Of a stretch of 64,000 nt of DNA, positions 11,190 through 21,920 are shown one piece after another. This DNA is from Tenodera sinensis (Eukaryota; Arthropoda; Insecta; Mantodea; Mantidae). Positions within the stretch are counted from its first letter, which is position 1. Each line of letters starts with the position of its first letter. The translations under genes and the position numbers were made by a program. The notes under the pieces are model-generated. The model saw only the letters and a list, made by a program, of their open reading frames with translations, did not search any database and had not been told where the DNA came from. The stretch lies in contig CM060961.1 of NCBI GenBank assembly GCA_030765045.1, positions 143,618,538 to 143,682,537 of the forward strand. Direction: 5' to 3'.

Positions 11190-12711
11190 CCAAAACATAT
11201 TTGACAGAAGAAGAATCAGAACGGTACATTTTAGAGGTGCTCGCTGAAGAAGATGACTGGGCATATTGATTTCTTTTCTGATGGAGAGGATGAAGTAATA
11301 TTATCGAGTGATCATGATACGAACTCTGAAATTGAAAATGATGAAGAGCTGTATTCTTTTATAGTAAAGATGGTGTTTTCATTGGTAGGGATGAAAAAAC
11401 AAAATGGATGAAAACTGAGATGCATAGAAAAACATCCCGTGTACCAGCAAAAAATATTGTCAAGATCTTTCCAGGCCCTAAAATGGTGGAAACCACACAA
11501 ATGCAATGGAACTTTGGTCAAAAGATGGAACAGGAATGATTATTTTGAGATCTTGCATGAGTTACAAGAGATTTCTATTTCTTCTTAGATGTATCAGATT
11601 TGACGATAAAGATACAAGGGATATAAGATGCAAAACAGATAGGTTAGCAGCAATTAGGAGCTTTCTGGATACATTTGTAAAAAACTGCATGGGTAGTTAC
11701 AGTCTTGGGGAATTTGTTACCACTGACGAGAAACTAGAAGCATTCAGAGGACGTTGTAGCTTCATACAATATATTCCCAACAAACCAGCAAAATATGGCA
11801 TCAAAATATTTGCCTTGTGTGATGCTAAGTCATTCTACACTGCTTCATTGGAAGTGTATTGTGGCAAACAGCCTGAAGGACCATATAGTGTTTCTAATAA
11901 GCAATTTGATATCGTGTGTAGACTAACGGAGCCAATAAAGGGAACAAATAGAAATTTGACAGTAGATAATTGATATAGTAGCTATCCACTGGCTTTCCAT
12001 CTGCTGCAAAATAAAATCACTTGTATAGGAACTATGAAAAAGAAAAGAGAAATCCCGGTTGAGTTTTTGCCCAGTAAGTACAGAGAAACCGGCTCGGCAA
12101 TTTTTGGATTCCAGAAAGATATTACCATGGTATCATATGTACCTAAGTGGAACAAAGCTGTTGTACTCATCTCCACGATGCACACTGATGGATCAGTAGA
12201 TGAAGACACAAAGAAACCTCACATTATATTAGATTATAATATAATGAAAGGTGGGGTTGATACTGTTGACCAAATGTGCAATAAATATTCAGTAACACGA
12301 ATGACAAGAAGACGGACCATGGCTTTATGGTATGCATTGCTGAACGTTGCTGGCATCAATGCACAAGTGCTGTTTCAAGCAAATGACAAGAATGAGAAAC
12401 ATCCTCGTCAAGTTTTTCTGAAGAACCTTGCTTTCCAACTAATGAAACCACATCTTATAGAAAGATCTGGCATACCAAGTTTGCCAGCTGATGTTAGCAT
12501 GTATCTGTGTCGCTACAAAGTTCAAGAGACATACGCGGAAGAGCCATCAAAGAAGAAAAAAGGTAGATGTGGAATTTGTGGAAGGGCAAAGAATAGCTCT
12601 ACAACAATAAGATGTACATCATGTAACCATTTTGTTTGCAAAAATCATTCCCAAACTGCAGTTCTCTGTGAAAAATGCAATATGCGTTCACCCGAAATAG
12701 AAGATGATTAA
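11190..12711 (+). pseudogene. piggyBac transposase, one nonsense codon plus N-terminal damage
   Basis: The acidic N-terminal region (LAEEDDW, FFSDGEDEVI, about 11230-11330) is frameshifted. The usual block before ELWSKDGTG is missing: from 11490 (FPGPK) the text jumps to ELWSK at about 11509. The DDE_Tnp_1_7 domain follows: first Asp in VTTDEKLEAFRGR, second in NLTVDN, then a TGA at 11971 where the family has Trp, then open to 12711. The third Asp lies in IMKGGVDTVDQM. The C-terminal Cys-rich domain is CGICGRAKN...CTSCNHFVCKNH...CEKC, as in piggyBac proteins. The enzyme would cut and paste at TTAA. Confidence 0.9.
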
Positions 12712-12868
12712 TTTGCTATACCTAGTTATACTAATGCAATATAACCAATTAGTGTGTATTAACATGTATGGAACTGATGTTAGGCATTAGATAACACAAT
12801 CAATTTAATTATGTAATGTTAATTAGCACAATAAACAGTAAAGGAATAGCAACAAATGGAATGTAGTG

Positions 12869-13253
12869 TTGTTGTTGTTGTTTTCTAGTGCCTTGCATCT
12901 GGCAATGAAGCCATTAGCATTCGTGCTTTCCAATACTTTTGAACTATTATCTTTAGGACTCATATTCATGTATGTGGCTTTCATGTAACTGTTTTCTTAA
13001 CGGGCACCAGTTTTACAATGTGGCAGTTACATCACCCGACTTAAGCCCCCATTTTGCAAGGGGGACCACACCTATCGTTGGTCAACGGGTCCATCAAACC
13101 TAGCCGGGAGGACTAAATAAGTGGTATTTAGATCCACCGACCTTCCCCTCATGTGCCTCTGAGGGACGCTGTTGTGCTGTGATAGGCCAGCACATATGTA
13201 AAGGACATTTCCTCCATTTTAGATGAAACAGTTATACCGCTGTGATTTGGTCC
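12869..13253 (-). mobile_element. LINE A internal-deletion derivative (5' UTR plus last ~80 bp)
   Basis: On the minus strand the 3' end is the last ~80 bp of LINE A, including the stop and CAA tail (12869-12947, same text as 16563-16640). It is joined directly to about 300 bp that corresponds to the 5' UTR of LINE B (shared GGCAGTTACATC, GGTC/CACACCT, CACCGACC and CAGCA blocks). All of ORF2 is missing. Flanking target copies TGGAATGTAGTG (12857-12868) and TGGAATGAAGTG (13254-13265) agree in 11 of 12 bases, overlapping the tail by two. It inserted into the piggyBac 3' subterminal region. Confidence 0.82.
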
Positions 13254-13333
13254 TGGAATGAAGTGTACTGTGTACAAAATACACCATGTGCCTGCTCCTG
13301 TATCATAACTGAGCGCGCCTGCTCTAGCGTTAA

Positions 13334-13855
13334 TGAGATACTTTCTGCCCCTTTCATATCTACTGTTGTATTGCTTGGCATGTCAAAAAATATAGGCTTT
13401 TCATCAGTGTTGCCCACCTGATGAAAAGGGCATCTTTGCAACTGGATAAATACTTCTTGAAGTTAACCACTTTCTCCTCAAAATCTGCAGGAATTCCCTG
13501 TACTAGTGCAGTAGTTCAACAGAGAGCAAGGCCATTTGTCCAACTAAACTGAGACCGACTAATAATCACAAGGAATTCTCCTTGTGGCATGTTAAAGGTT
13601 CTTCCAATTTCCAAGACTTTCAGTTGGATTATTTCTCATGACGTAGGCATCCCATCTTTCCTCTAATCTTCCACATAGAAAGGAAGCTGAGCTTCAAGTT
13701 TTGGATGTTTGCCACATTTCAGTCCCTTGTAGATTTTCTTGTTGAATCTGCCATTCTCCATTTTTCTTCTGAAGCAAACCAATGTCGCACATTAGAACCG
13801 TCCAGTTCATACTTTTCTTCCACCTCTCTGTTGGCTGTAGTTTTGGCATAATGCC
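13334..13855 (-). pseudogene. pogo/Tigger transposase, N-terminal half (part 1)
   Basis: Minus-strand motifs: HYAKTTANREVEEKYEL near 13855 (start of the HTH DNA-binding domain), RKSTRD then NVANIQNLKL, PADFEEKVVNFKKYL, and NTDEKPIFFDMPSNTTVDMK leading to KGAESI at the piggyBac site. Frames change several times. The text stops at 13855, where LINE J begins, and picks up again at 16406 with SYDTNFKY. Confidence 0.85.
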
Positions 13856-16405
13856 ATAACTGGGGATATAAATGCCCATTTTGATGTCACAACAGATAGG
13901 AACACGGTAGATAACTTCCAAAATTTATTGCGACAACTAGGCTATCATTGTGCAAATAGGTTACCAACACGAGGGTCTGCATGTCTAGACAATATCATAA
14001 CAAATTTGAAGCAACAGTGTTATTCAATAAATGTACTAGAGCATTCACTATCGGATCATCAACCATTATTTTTTCAGATATCTGCATCAAAAAAAGACAA
14101 TCAAGAACCTCAAAAGAAAACAGTAAGAGAAATAAGATACATAAATGAAAGCACTGTACAAAATTTTAAAGACAGTTTGAGATCAATAGATTGGGAAGAG
14201 AGGTTATATAGTAAAGCAGACTCAGCAGAAAACATTTTTAATATATTCTTCACAACCTTGATGTATTCATTTGACAACACTTGTAAAAAGCATAAAAAAA
14301 TTGTAAGTATTAAACAAAAGAGTAAAAGAATTAAAAGGCAAGAATGGTGTAACTATGGTTTAGAAAGTATGAGAAATAAGCTTATAATTTTACAAGATAT
14401 GTATAAGAAAAGACCAAGCAATTCACTTTTAACAGTAGTATAGGAATTTAGAAGTTGTTATAAAAAAGCCATAATAGAAGCAAAAAAAGAAGTAAATCAA
14501 AATCTAATAAACAACTCTGAGAATAAATGCAAGGCTGCATGGTCTGTGATTAACTCAATAAAGAAATCAACTGAAACAATAAGTTTAGATGAGTCAATAC
14601 CACCTGATGACTTTAACAATTTTTTCATAGAATCTGTTAAGGAACTAGCATTGCAGGTAAATTATTGCAGTAATAGCGCTTGGAGTGGAGTAAGAGAAAT
14701 GCCTCAAGGGCATGAAAATGATACATTTGTGCTAAATACAGTAACATGTAGTGATGTTGAGAGGGTAACAAAGAAACTCAAAAATTCAAACACAAAAGAC
14801 ATTTATGATTTTTCAAATAATTTTATCAAAGAAATTTTACCATGTATTTTAATTCCCTTGACTTGCTGTATCAATAGTTGCATTGAGGAAGGTGTTTTCC
14901 CAGCAGTTTTAAAATATTCAAAAGTGACCCCAGTATACAAAAAAGGCGATAAACAAAAACCAAATAGTTACAGACCAATATCTATAATTCCCACAGTAGC
15001 AAAAATGTTTGAATGCCTTATAAAACAGCAACTACAAAATTATTTTGAGATGAGAAATTTGTTTAGCGATAGTCAATTTGGATATCGAAAGGTAGGTCAA
15101 CCATACATGCAGTAGACTCACTAGTGGAAAAGATTCGCCAGGCATTTGAAGATGCAGTTACTGCACATGTTACACTATGTGATTTAAGTAAAGCTTTTGA
15201 TTGCGTAAATCATGAAATCTTGATAAAGAAATTAGGATATTATGGAATAAGAGACCACAGTGTAAAAATTTTCAAATCCTACCTCGAAAATCGACAACAG
15301 GTAGTATCAGTCGGAGGGAAAAGATCTCGGGTATTAAAAGTGACAACCGGAGTTCCACAGGGATCAGTTCTAGGGCCTTTACTTTTCCTGATAATGATTA
15401 ATGATGTTGTAAAATGTTCTCCATCTCATACAGTAGTATATGCTGACGATACATCTTTTCTAAATTTGCATAAAGACGAGGAAGTACTGTCACAGTTAGT
15501 AAAAGCAACAACCGAAAAATCGCAATCCTGGTTTCAAAGCAATGGCTTTTACATGAATGAAAACAAAACACAAAATATCCGCTTTACTTTAAAAATTGTT
15601 GAACAAGCACAAAACAATGCAAGCGACACAGTTAAACTCCTAGGCATGATCATAGATAAACAACTATCCTGGAATCCCCACATTGATCAAATATGTAGAA
15701 AATTATCAACAGTGGTATTTTTGCTAGCTAACTTAAAACGAGTAATATCACAAAATTATGTTTTAATGGCTTATTTCTCATTTTTTCAGAGTATTTTTAG
15801 ATATGGACTAGTACTATGGGGTAGTAATCCAAGGATAGCAGAAATCTTAATAATTCAAAAAAAGATTATAAGAATATTGACAAATTCAAACAATGTAGAA
15901 CACTGTAAACCATTATTTGTAGCATTAGGAATTCCAACAGTAGTAAATGTATATATTTATGATGTTTTGATCAGTATCAAAGAAAATTTACTTAATTTTA
16001 ACTTAAGGAATTCAGTACATGAACATGGGACAAGAAATATGAATAGAATTGATTTGCCATATCATAGACTACAGAAAACATCTAGATACTATAAAGTAAC
16101 AGGAATAAAGCTTTTCAATGCACTCCCACAAGAAACAAGAAACCTGAATGTTCAAACATTTAAGAGCAGACTGTACAAATGGCTAATAGACAATCCCTTT
16201 TATAATGTGCAAGAATATTATGAACAAAATAAGACTGGATTGTAAATTTATGTAAATCTTAGTTGTAAATAAAGTAAGTGTAATCTTAAGTCAGCAATGT
16301 ATGTGAATGTATTTATAGAATGAGTACATAATAAGTTGTTTTGACGAAGTCTATTGTGATTAATGTAATTACTAAATGACTAATAAAGTTATTATTATAT
16401 TATTA
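13856..16405 (+). mobile_element. LINE J (jockey/CR1-like), 5'-truncated, inserted in the Tigger
   Basis: Starts inside the endonuclease domain (GDINAHFD near 13873) and ends with AATAAAGTTATTATTATATT, a TTA-type tail. The Tigger coding sequence is interrupted exactly across this interval. A second, much shorter copy (38408-38905) matches 15896-16405. Confidence 0.88.
13857..16245 (+). pseudogene. LINE J endonuclease C-terminus and reverse transcriptase
   Basis: Order: endonuclease tail (GDINAHFD, then CLDNIITN and LSDHQPLFFQ, the SDH catalytic motif), linker, then the RT: VTPVYKKGDKQKPNSYRPIS (near 14935), SDSQFGYRK, DLSKAFDCVNHEIL (near 15185), TGVPQGSVLGPLLF (near 15350), VVYADDTSF (active site, near 15435). 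No RNase H; a jockey-type C-terminus ends at the TAA 16243-16245. Two lesions only: an in-frame TAG at 14441 and a one-base shift near 15090 (GYRK to KGRST). It makes cDNA at a nicked target in intact relatives. Confidence 0.92.
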
Positions 16406-16478
16406 CTGTATATTTGAAGTTTGTATCATAACTGCATCCTTGGCTTGATGATGCTTTTTGCTCTAAATGGTCATCCAT
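16406..16478 (-). pseudogene. pogo/Tigger transposase N-terminus (part 2)
   Basis: From ATG at 16478 the minus strand reads MDDHLEQKASSSQGCSYDTN, FKY, then meets the LINE J tail. YDTNFK is the family's usual YDxxFKLKVV start, and the rest of the HTH continues at 13855. This shows that LINE J landed in the Tigger coding sequence. Confidence 0.75.
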
Positions 16479-16562
16479 ATCATCTAAATCAGGTTTTCTT
16501 ACCAGTATCCAGCTGGAACTGAATCATACGCTGATGAAATAATATTGGTAGATCTACACAAT
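16479..16562. other. Tigger 5' flank, unassigned
   Basis: Short stretch between the Tigger start codon and LINE A copy 2; probably Tigger 5' UTR. No terminal repeat identified. Confidence 0.4.
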
Positions 16563-18076
16563 GTTGTTGTTGTTGTTGTTTTCTAGTGCCTTGCATCTGG
16601 CAATGCAGCCATTAGCATTCGTGCTTTCCAATACTTTTGAACTGTAGTTTCTTCTGATCTTAATGCTTCACAGGTCTTCAAGTGGTCTTCGTTCATTTCT
16701 GCTGGATCGTTACACAGGACACATATAGGTGAGGCTGAGATACCTATTCTGTAGAGATGACTTGCTAAGCAGTCGTGATTTGTCAATAGTCGGAAGGCTG
16801 CAACCGCTGTTTTCCTTGGTCTCTGGGGGATTATATCTGGGTTGGAAAGTACTGTAATCCATTTTTTATCTTTGGCATTTGTTTCTATTTCTTGTAGGTA
16901 TGAATGAGAAAATTTTTTAATGATCAAGCGTTTTATTGAGGAATATGAGAAATTGAATTTAGATTTTTGTTTTATTGCTGTGCCTTTCTTTGCAAGTGAG
17001 TCTGCAGCTTCATTCCCCATGACTCCACAGTGTGCTGGAATCCATTGGAGATGAACAGTCTTATTAACTTTTTGGAGTTGTGTTAACATTTTGTAGCATT
17101 CTCTAATTTTTGTTGACTTCTTTGTAGTATTTGAACATATTCCCTGAATTGCAGCTTTAGAATCTGAAAGAATTACTGCCTTGTTAAATTTATTTAAGGG
17201 AAGATTTAATAATTGTCGGAGAGCAATGTGTATAGCCTCTATTTCTCCATCATAATTTGTTGTGTCTCTGCCAACAGAATGATAAAAGGAAAAATGTGAA
17301 CACGTAACTCCAGCTCCAGTAAGGTTTTCCTTGGAGGATCCGTCAGTATATATGTGCAGCCATTCTTCTGTGGGATACCTAGTATTGATTGTTTCCAGAG
17401 CTAGAGGTTTTTGTATTTCTTTTGGTGTGTCTGATTTACTTATTTCCTCTATTAATTCCAAACTGAAGGTAGGTTGCAATAATTCCAATGGATTTTCTCT
17501 GGTGTTAGGAATGTTCAATTTGGATTTAATCTGTGTTACCTTTTCTAGGAAACTACTATGAGTTTTATGGATTCAAGGGGGGAAGTTCTCTTCTGTCCAT
17601 TTAGAGTTTGGCAGTCGTAACATTTTCTCATGTTGGAGCAATGCTTGTTCTTCTATTTTTATTGTTATTGATGGGGCCGTGTTAAGGCAAGCATGGCATC
17701 AATAGGTGTGGATTTAACTGCTCCAGTGATTAGGCGAAGAGCCTGATTTTGTATTTGTTCAAGTTTATTGATGTTAGCATTTGCTGCTGTTATTAAAGCT
17801 TCAGAACAGTACAAGAGGTTTGGTTTAACATACATTTTGTATGTTGTGTTAAGTACTCTCGTTGAGCAGCCCCATTTAGCACCAGCTAACCTTTTCAGGA
17901 TTTGCAGTTTCTTTTCAACCTTTTCTGAGATGTTTGTTATATGTTTTTTCCAAGTTAGCTTTCTGTCGAAAGTGATGCCTAAGTATTTGGCATCATCAAC
18001 TGCTTTGAGTGGTTTACCAATATAATTTATGTTGATATTAACTGGTTTGTATTTTAGTGTAAATAATTCATAATTT

Positions 18077-18621
18077 ATTTATTTATGCCAACAAACTTAC
18101 TGTTGGTGTTTTTAAACACACAAGCCGTGTGTGGGCAAAGTTTAAGAGGTAGAACTGGAACTTAAAAATTCAATGCCACAACTGGGATTTGAACCACAGA
18201 CCTTCCGCTTGCCGGGCGGACGCTCTACCACTGAGCTATTGTGACAAACTGCCAGAATGACATTAAATTCTCAAGCCAGTTCGTATTTCTCCTGGTAAAC
18301 CACAAAGGCCGTCTCACATCAGAGACAATTACCCCAATGGTGACTTACTATTGCAAGTACTTTATATCCCAGGATTAAATAACCTTCACATGGTAATTAT
18401 TATTTATTTATGCCAACAAACTTACTGTTGGTGTTTTTAAACACACAAGCCGTGTGTGGGCAAAGTTTACCAGGAGAAATACGAACTGGCTTGAGAATTT
18501 AATGTCATTCTGGCAGTTTGTCACAATAGCTCAGTGGTAGAGCGTCCGCCCGGCAAGCGGAAGGTCTGTGGTTCAAATCCCAGTTGTGGCATTGAATTTT
18601 TAAGTTCCAGTTCTACCTCTT
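18077..18621 (-). mobile_element. FB-SINE copy 1: inverted pair of tRNA-like units
   Basis: 545 bp flanked by a perfect 12-bp target duplication AATTCATAATTT (18065-18076 and 18622-18633) inside LINE A. Two arms of about 154 bp (18145-18298 and 18468-18621) are inverted repeats, each with one tRNA-like head. On the plus strand the head is GTCACAATAGCTCAGTGG (18518-18535), then GGTTCAAATCCCAG. Between the arms is a spacer; the minus-strand 3' end is a tail of GTTGGCATAAATAAAT. The 12-bp duplication and A/T-rich end point to LINE-type retroposition. Confidence 0.88.
18518..18590 (+). repeat. tRNA-Ala-like head (anticodon-loop GGC) in the FB-SINE
   Basis: Folds as acceptor GTCACAA/TTGTGGC (one G-U pair), D arm GCTC...GAGC, anticodon arm TCCGC-CCGGCAA-GCGGA and a weak T arm (TGTGG/CCCAG). 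The A-box and B-box promoter motifs overlap the D and T arms. The T stem has mismatches and position 33 is C instead of U, so this is a tRNA-derived repeat, not a working tRNA gene. The inverted partner is at about 18173-18245. Confidence 0.75.
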
Positions 18622-19186
18622 AATTCATAATTTGTTTTTTCTACATTGATAGTCATGAGGTCTTTGGAGCTCCATTCATGTACTTTGTTTAGGGCTGTTT
18701 CTATTCTGTCTTTAATTAATTCAGGTTTTTTTGGAGAGCCTGAAGTCCAAATGACTACATCGTCAGCAAATAAAGCAATTTTGGTTTCTGAAGTTTTTAT
18801 TATTGATGGAAGGTCATTTATATAAATGTTAAAGAGCGTTGTGCTCAGAACAGCACCTTGTGGAAGTCCACGGTTTGTTTGTTTATATTTGGAAATGTAT
18901 GTATTATATTTTGTGGCACAAAATCTTTGTGAAATAAACTGAGTTATCCATTTAAGCATGTTACTTTTCACACCTATTGATTGCAACTTCTCAATTAATT
19001 TGTTTCTCCAGACTGAGTCATATGCTGATTTGAAATCAATGAATACTGCTAAGGTATCCTCCTTTCTATTGAAAGCTTCCTTGATGTCTTGGCTTAGTAG
19101 GAGTACATTTTCACTTGTACTATGATTCTGTCTGAAGCCGGTCTGTGAACTATTAATTAAGTTGTAATATTCTAGGAATATTAGTT

Positions 19187-19590
19187 AACTGCAGAAGACT
19201 ACAAAGGGAAGCCATAGAAATCTACAAACACAAAGACAACTTTAATTGCAAGGAAGAAATACTTCGTGTACATAGAGCAGGGATACCAGTCTTAGTTAAA
19301 CTTTCAGAAACACACAACAGTTGTAATAAAACCCCGCCTACAACTAGCCAATCACTACCGTAGCCAGCGCAATAATACCCCGTCCACCCCCACCTATAGA
19401 AATAAATGTAACGGACGTTAACGGTCTTTAGTTCCACTGTTTCTCTGCTTGCACATTCAAACTCTGACCAGTGCAGACAGCAGATCATGTTACCCTGATG
19501 ATGCCAAGCGCAGTACTTGGCAAAACGTTAGTATCTACCATGCCTTCTAGACCACGGCCTACAAGCCCGGAAGAACTAAATATATCTAAT
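19187..19590 (+). pseudogene. Penelope-like element 3' end with hammerhead-like motif
   Basis: Plus-strand translation from 19190 gives RLQREAIEIYKHKDNFNCKE and EILRVHRAGIPVL, the C-terminal tail typical of Penelope proteins after GIY-YIG. Downstream, CTGATGA (19495-19501), a 7-bp stem TGCCAAG/CTTGGCA (19502-19522) and AAAAC resemble a hammerhead ribozyme core, known from Penelope terminal repeats; here GAAAC has become AAAAC. It abuts the truncated LINE A copy 2. Confidence 0.65.
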
Positions 19591-19755
19591 AGTCACTGCT
19601 GTCAATATTTTCAATGAAAGATATAACTTTGTTTTAGTTTAGAAATGGTGACTTCAACTAATGTTATGCGCTGGGTATTATGTTTTGGAATGGAAAATTT
19701 AAATTATTAGATTATATAAATTATATTTTTATAAAGCCATAAATGTTATACTCAC

Positions 19756-19897
19756 TGGTCGTGTCTTTGGCGGAGGTACTGGAATGATATTATAGTAAAA
19801 GACATCTGTTGGGTGTTCCATTTTACAATATTTTAAAACAGGAACAAGAGCCAACATTAGCTCACTGTCATTTTCCCATATCTTGCGCAGATATGAC
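19756..19897 (-). CDS. POLR1A: POLR1A exon 6 (RNA polymerase I largest subunit)
   Basis: Acceptor TTGTTTTCTAG before 19897, donor GTGAGT after 19756. Translation: SYLRKIWENDSELMLALVPV, then HPTDVFYYNIIPVPPPKTRP. This is the conserved block where Pol I largest subunits read LWxNxxxF...HPSxFFLDxxxVPPxxxRPV; it ends at Pro in phase 0, so the next exon should begin with Val. Separated from exon 5 by a 258-bp intron, the only short one. Confidence 0.92.
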
Positions 19898-20155
19898 CTA
19901 GAAAACAAATGAATTATGAAATACACCTGATTAACAGTAAGTAATAATACGGTATATTGTACACACGATAGTTTTTGTTATTTGAGTTAACATATAGAAA
20001 GCCAAGAAATACAATAGTACTAATGTATCAGATGATTACAGCAAAAAATATAATAGTTTTGTGTACTACAAACTCAATAATCTTGTGCTAAATTAAAATG
20101 TAAATAATAAGTTCATTAACTTATTAAGATAAGATAAACTTAGATAAACTCTCAC

Positions 20156-20227
20156 CTTGATTCCATTGGCATTATCACTGTGTTTGTTTTCTTCTTGCTC
20201 TGAGATAGATCACCACCATCTTCACCA
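20156..20227 (-). CDS. POLR1A: POLR1A exon 5
   Basis: 72 bp between acceptor TTGTGCTTAG and donor GTGAGAG. It encodes GEDGGDLSQSKKKTNTVIMP and MES(R), a low-conservation linker joining the zinc region to the LRKIWEND block. Weak on its own, but phase 2 entry and exit match both neighbours exactly and the splice sites are good. Confidence 0.8.
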
Positions 20228-20589
20228 CTAAGCACAAAAACCCAAATGTGAATTCCACAAAAAGAAGTCTGTTATTAGAAATTCTTTTAAATAATTTTAT
20301 CCAATTACAACATAGCAGAAATTATGTTCAATGAGTATATAAATCACCTGTAATAAGAAGTAAAATTATAACACTGCATTTCGTCTACTTTAAATTTACT
20401 TAGCACACATTATGGAAGTATTTGATACCATCTTCTGCTGTGGACCATCCTGGAAGATTTTTCTGTGTAGATTTGGAGACATCTAGTATGGAAGCTGGTG
20501 TATCTTGTAGCTAAGGTGGGATGGTAATACAGCCAATTTTAAATGCACCCAAAACATATACTAAGTAAATTAAGAATGAAATGAGGCAT

Positions 20590-21890
20590 TACAGCTTACA
20601 TTAAAAAATGAAATTTTCAGTATTCGTGAGAATCATGACATTGACAAAACTGTTATAAGTGCAGTTAAAGAAATTATTGGTATACCAGCAAACAGCCCAG
20701 ATGCAATGTTATTACAGTAAGAAAATTTAGAGGTCTTGGTGTGATGAAGGTTTCTTAGGAGGCAAAGTTGCAGCACATTTTGTACCTATCTTAGCAAGGT
20801 ATCAAATGAGCTTTTACATTCTACAAGTAACTTTTCTAAAGAGATAACTGAAAGCCTACAAAATCTTGGCCTTTCAAATGAAGCACACTTGAATGTGAAA
20901 AGCTCAGAAAAATGCTGTCTGATGAAGAATACAGGAATGAAAACAACTTATACAGAAAGGAATAGGAGTTGCTCCCTTTTCTGAATGGCCCAAATCCAAC
21001 TTGTGGCTTTCTACAAAGAAAGGTCTCTCTTCAACACAACGGACCAATGTCATCAAGATGATCTGCAATGTTTCTTCAGTTTGCATGTTCCACGATGAGG
21101 CCAAGTAAACTGTTGTTCTGTGTGCAATGAGAATGAAATCCTTGCACATGTATTTGTCTTCTTCAGGAAGGGCGAACTTCTTAGAAACAACAGACATCAC
21201 ACAGTAAGGATGGCGATTGCTGATTCATTCAGAGCCAAAAAGAAATATGAGGTCTATGAAGAAGTAGCTTGTTCCTCTATCTCCAGCTCCACCAAAAGAG
21301 TAGACATAATTGTCATTGTAAGATTTAAATCTTTCATGGCGCACGTTATTTATTACAGTTTCACGGGCGATCAGCCGTGTGAGGTTTAAAAATATTGAGC
21401 TTTCGGCCATTGTAAACTCCATGGCCTTCGTCAGAATTTATAAATGACTGTTAGCTTTCTGCTCCCCATATATATACAATGTTAGGTGGGAGGGGGTTGC
21501 GTTGCCCTGGCCAATGAGCGGGTGACAATTTGTGATTGGGCCTGCTGTTTCGGGCTATGTTTGTCACCGGCCACAGTGTTTTCTTGAGGGTCAGTACTTG
21601 GTGCAGAATCACCATACAATCAATTTGAAAAAACTGTACACCAAATTAAGGAGGCTGATAAGGGAAAAAACTACATTATGAGCCTCGCATTCCTTATTTA
21701 AGAGACAAATATAAAATTTTAAATTGGGAAGTGATTGGTCCACTTTTTGGTGCTCGTGGGATGATTACTAAATTTACTGTTGATGTGTTCCAATGCTTTG
21801 AATTGCAATTAAGTGTCTTAGAAGATACTGGTTTACAATTATCTGGGATTCTTTGTACATTTCACACTATCATCGGTATACCACACTAAA
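20590..21890 (+). pseudogene. R2/NeSL-type LINE remnant with restriction-like endonuclease
   Basis: Plus-strand pieces in several frames: VKEIIGIPANSPDAMLLQ (near 20665), RGLGVMK (near 20735), KKGLSSTQRTNVIKM (near 21018), then CNENEILAHVFVFFRKGELL and RNNRHHTVRMAIADSFR (21123-21235) and KRVDIIVIV (near 21295). After a gap, IPYLRDKYKILNWEVIGPLF and GARGMITKF (21690-21780). RHHTVR and the VDIIV strand belong to the C-terminal endonuclease of R2-like LINEs. Many stops; split by a foreign piece at about 21325-21605. Lies in POLR1A intron 4. Confidence 0.72.
21325..21605 (-). mobile_element. Penelope-type terminal repeat fragment with hammerhead-like core
   Basis: It interrupts the R2-like coding remnant. 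On the minus strand CTGACGA (21434-21428), a GGCCAT/ATGGCC stem and GAAAG (21404-21400) reproduce the hammerhead layout CUGANGA-stem-GAAA. Further on, CACGGCTGATCGCCCGTGAA and AACGTGCGCC recur at 58175-58225. No coding capacity. Confidence 0.5.
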
Positions 21891-21920
21891 TTAATTAAAT
21901 AAATAAATTCTAAAATGGTT

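Larger units (their letters stand above)
10824..13329 (+). mobile_element. piggyBac-like element 1, inserted in the Tigger
   Basis: Bordered by the TTAA target duplication (10820-10823 and 13330-13333). Inverted ends match: ACCTAGAGCAGGCACGC at the left and the reverse complement of GCGCGCCTGCTCTAGCG at the right. Subterminal GTATTTTATACACC motifs recur near 10845 and 11025, with a related AAAATACACC near 13275. The element contains one broken transposase and a later 385-bp LINE derivative at about 12869-13253. Confidence 0.92.
16563..19186 (-). mobile_element. LINE A copy 2, 5'-truncated, carrying an FB-SINE
   Basis: The minus-strand 3' end is the CAA tail (GTTGTTGTTGTTGTTGTTTT at 16563). 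Going 5', it holds RNase H (16583-17518), the RT C-terminus, the FB-SINE (18077-18621) and the RT core, ending abruptly near 19186. Strongly similar to 3-1319 over the shared part. Confidence 0.9.
16583..19186 (-). pseudogene. LINE A ORF2 (RT plus RNase H), copy 2
   Basis: RT part (19150-18622): QTGFRQNHST, AVFIDFKSAYDSVW, RGLPQGAVLSTTLFNIYIN and ALFADDVVIWTS (FADD active site near 18765). After the FB-SINE the text resumes with the thumb region and AKWGCS. RNase H (17360-16950) shows IYTDGSS, DGEIEAI, ILSDSKAAI and NEAADSLAKK. C-terminus CVLCNDPAEMNEDHLKTC. Frames are broken near 17520-17700 and by the insertion. Relative to the copy at 3-1319 a 15-bp segment near 17500 is missing. Confidence 0.9.

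Noticed and set aside
18518..18590. Functional tRNA-Ala gene
   Set aside because: The T stem is mismatched, position 33 is not U, and identical units sit in inverted retroposed copies.
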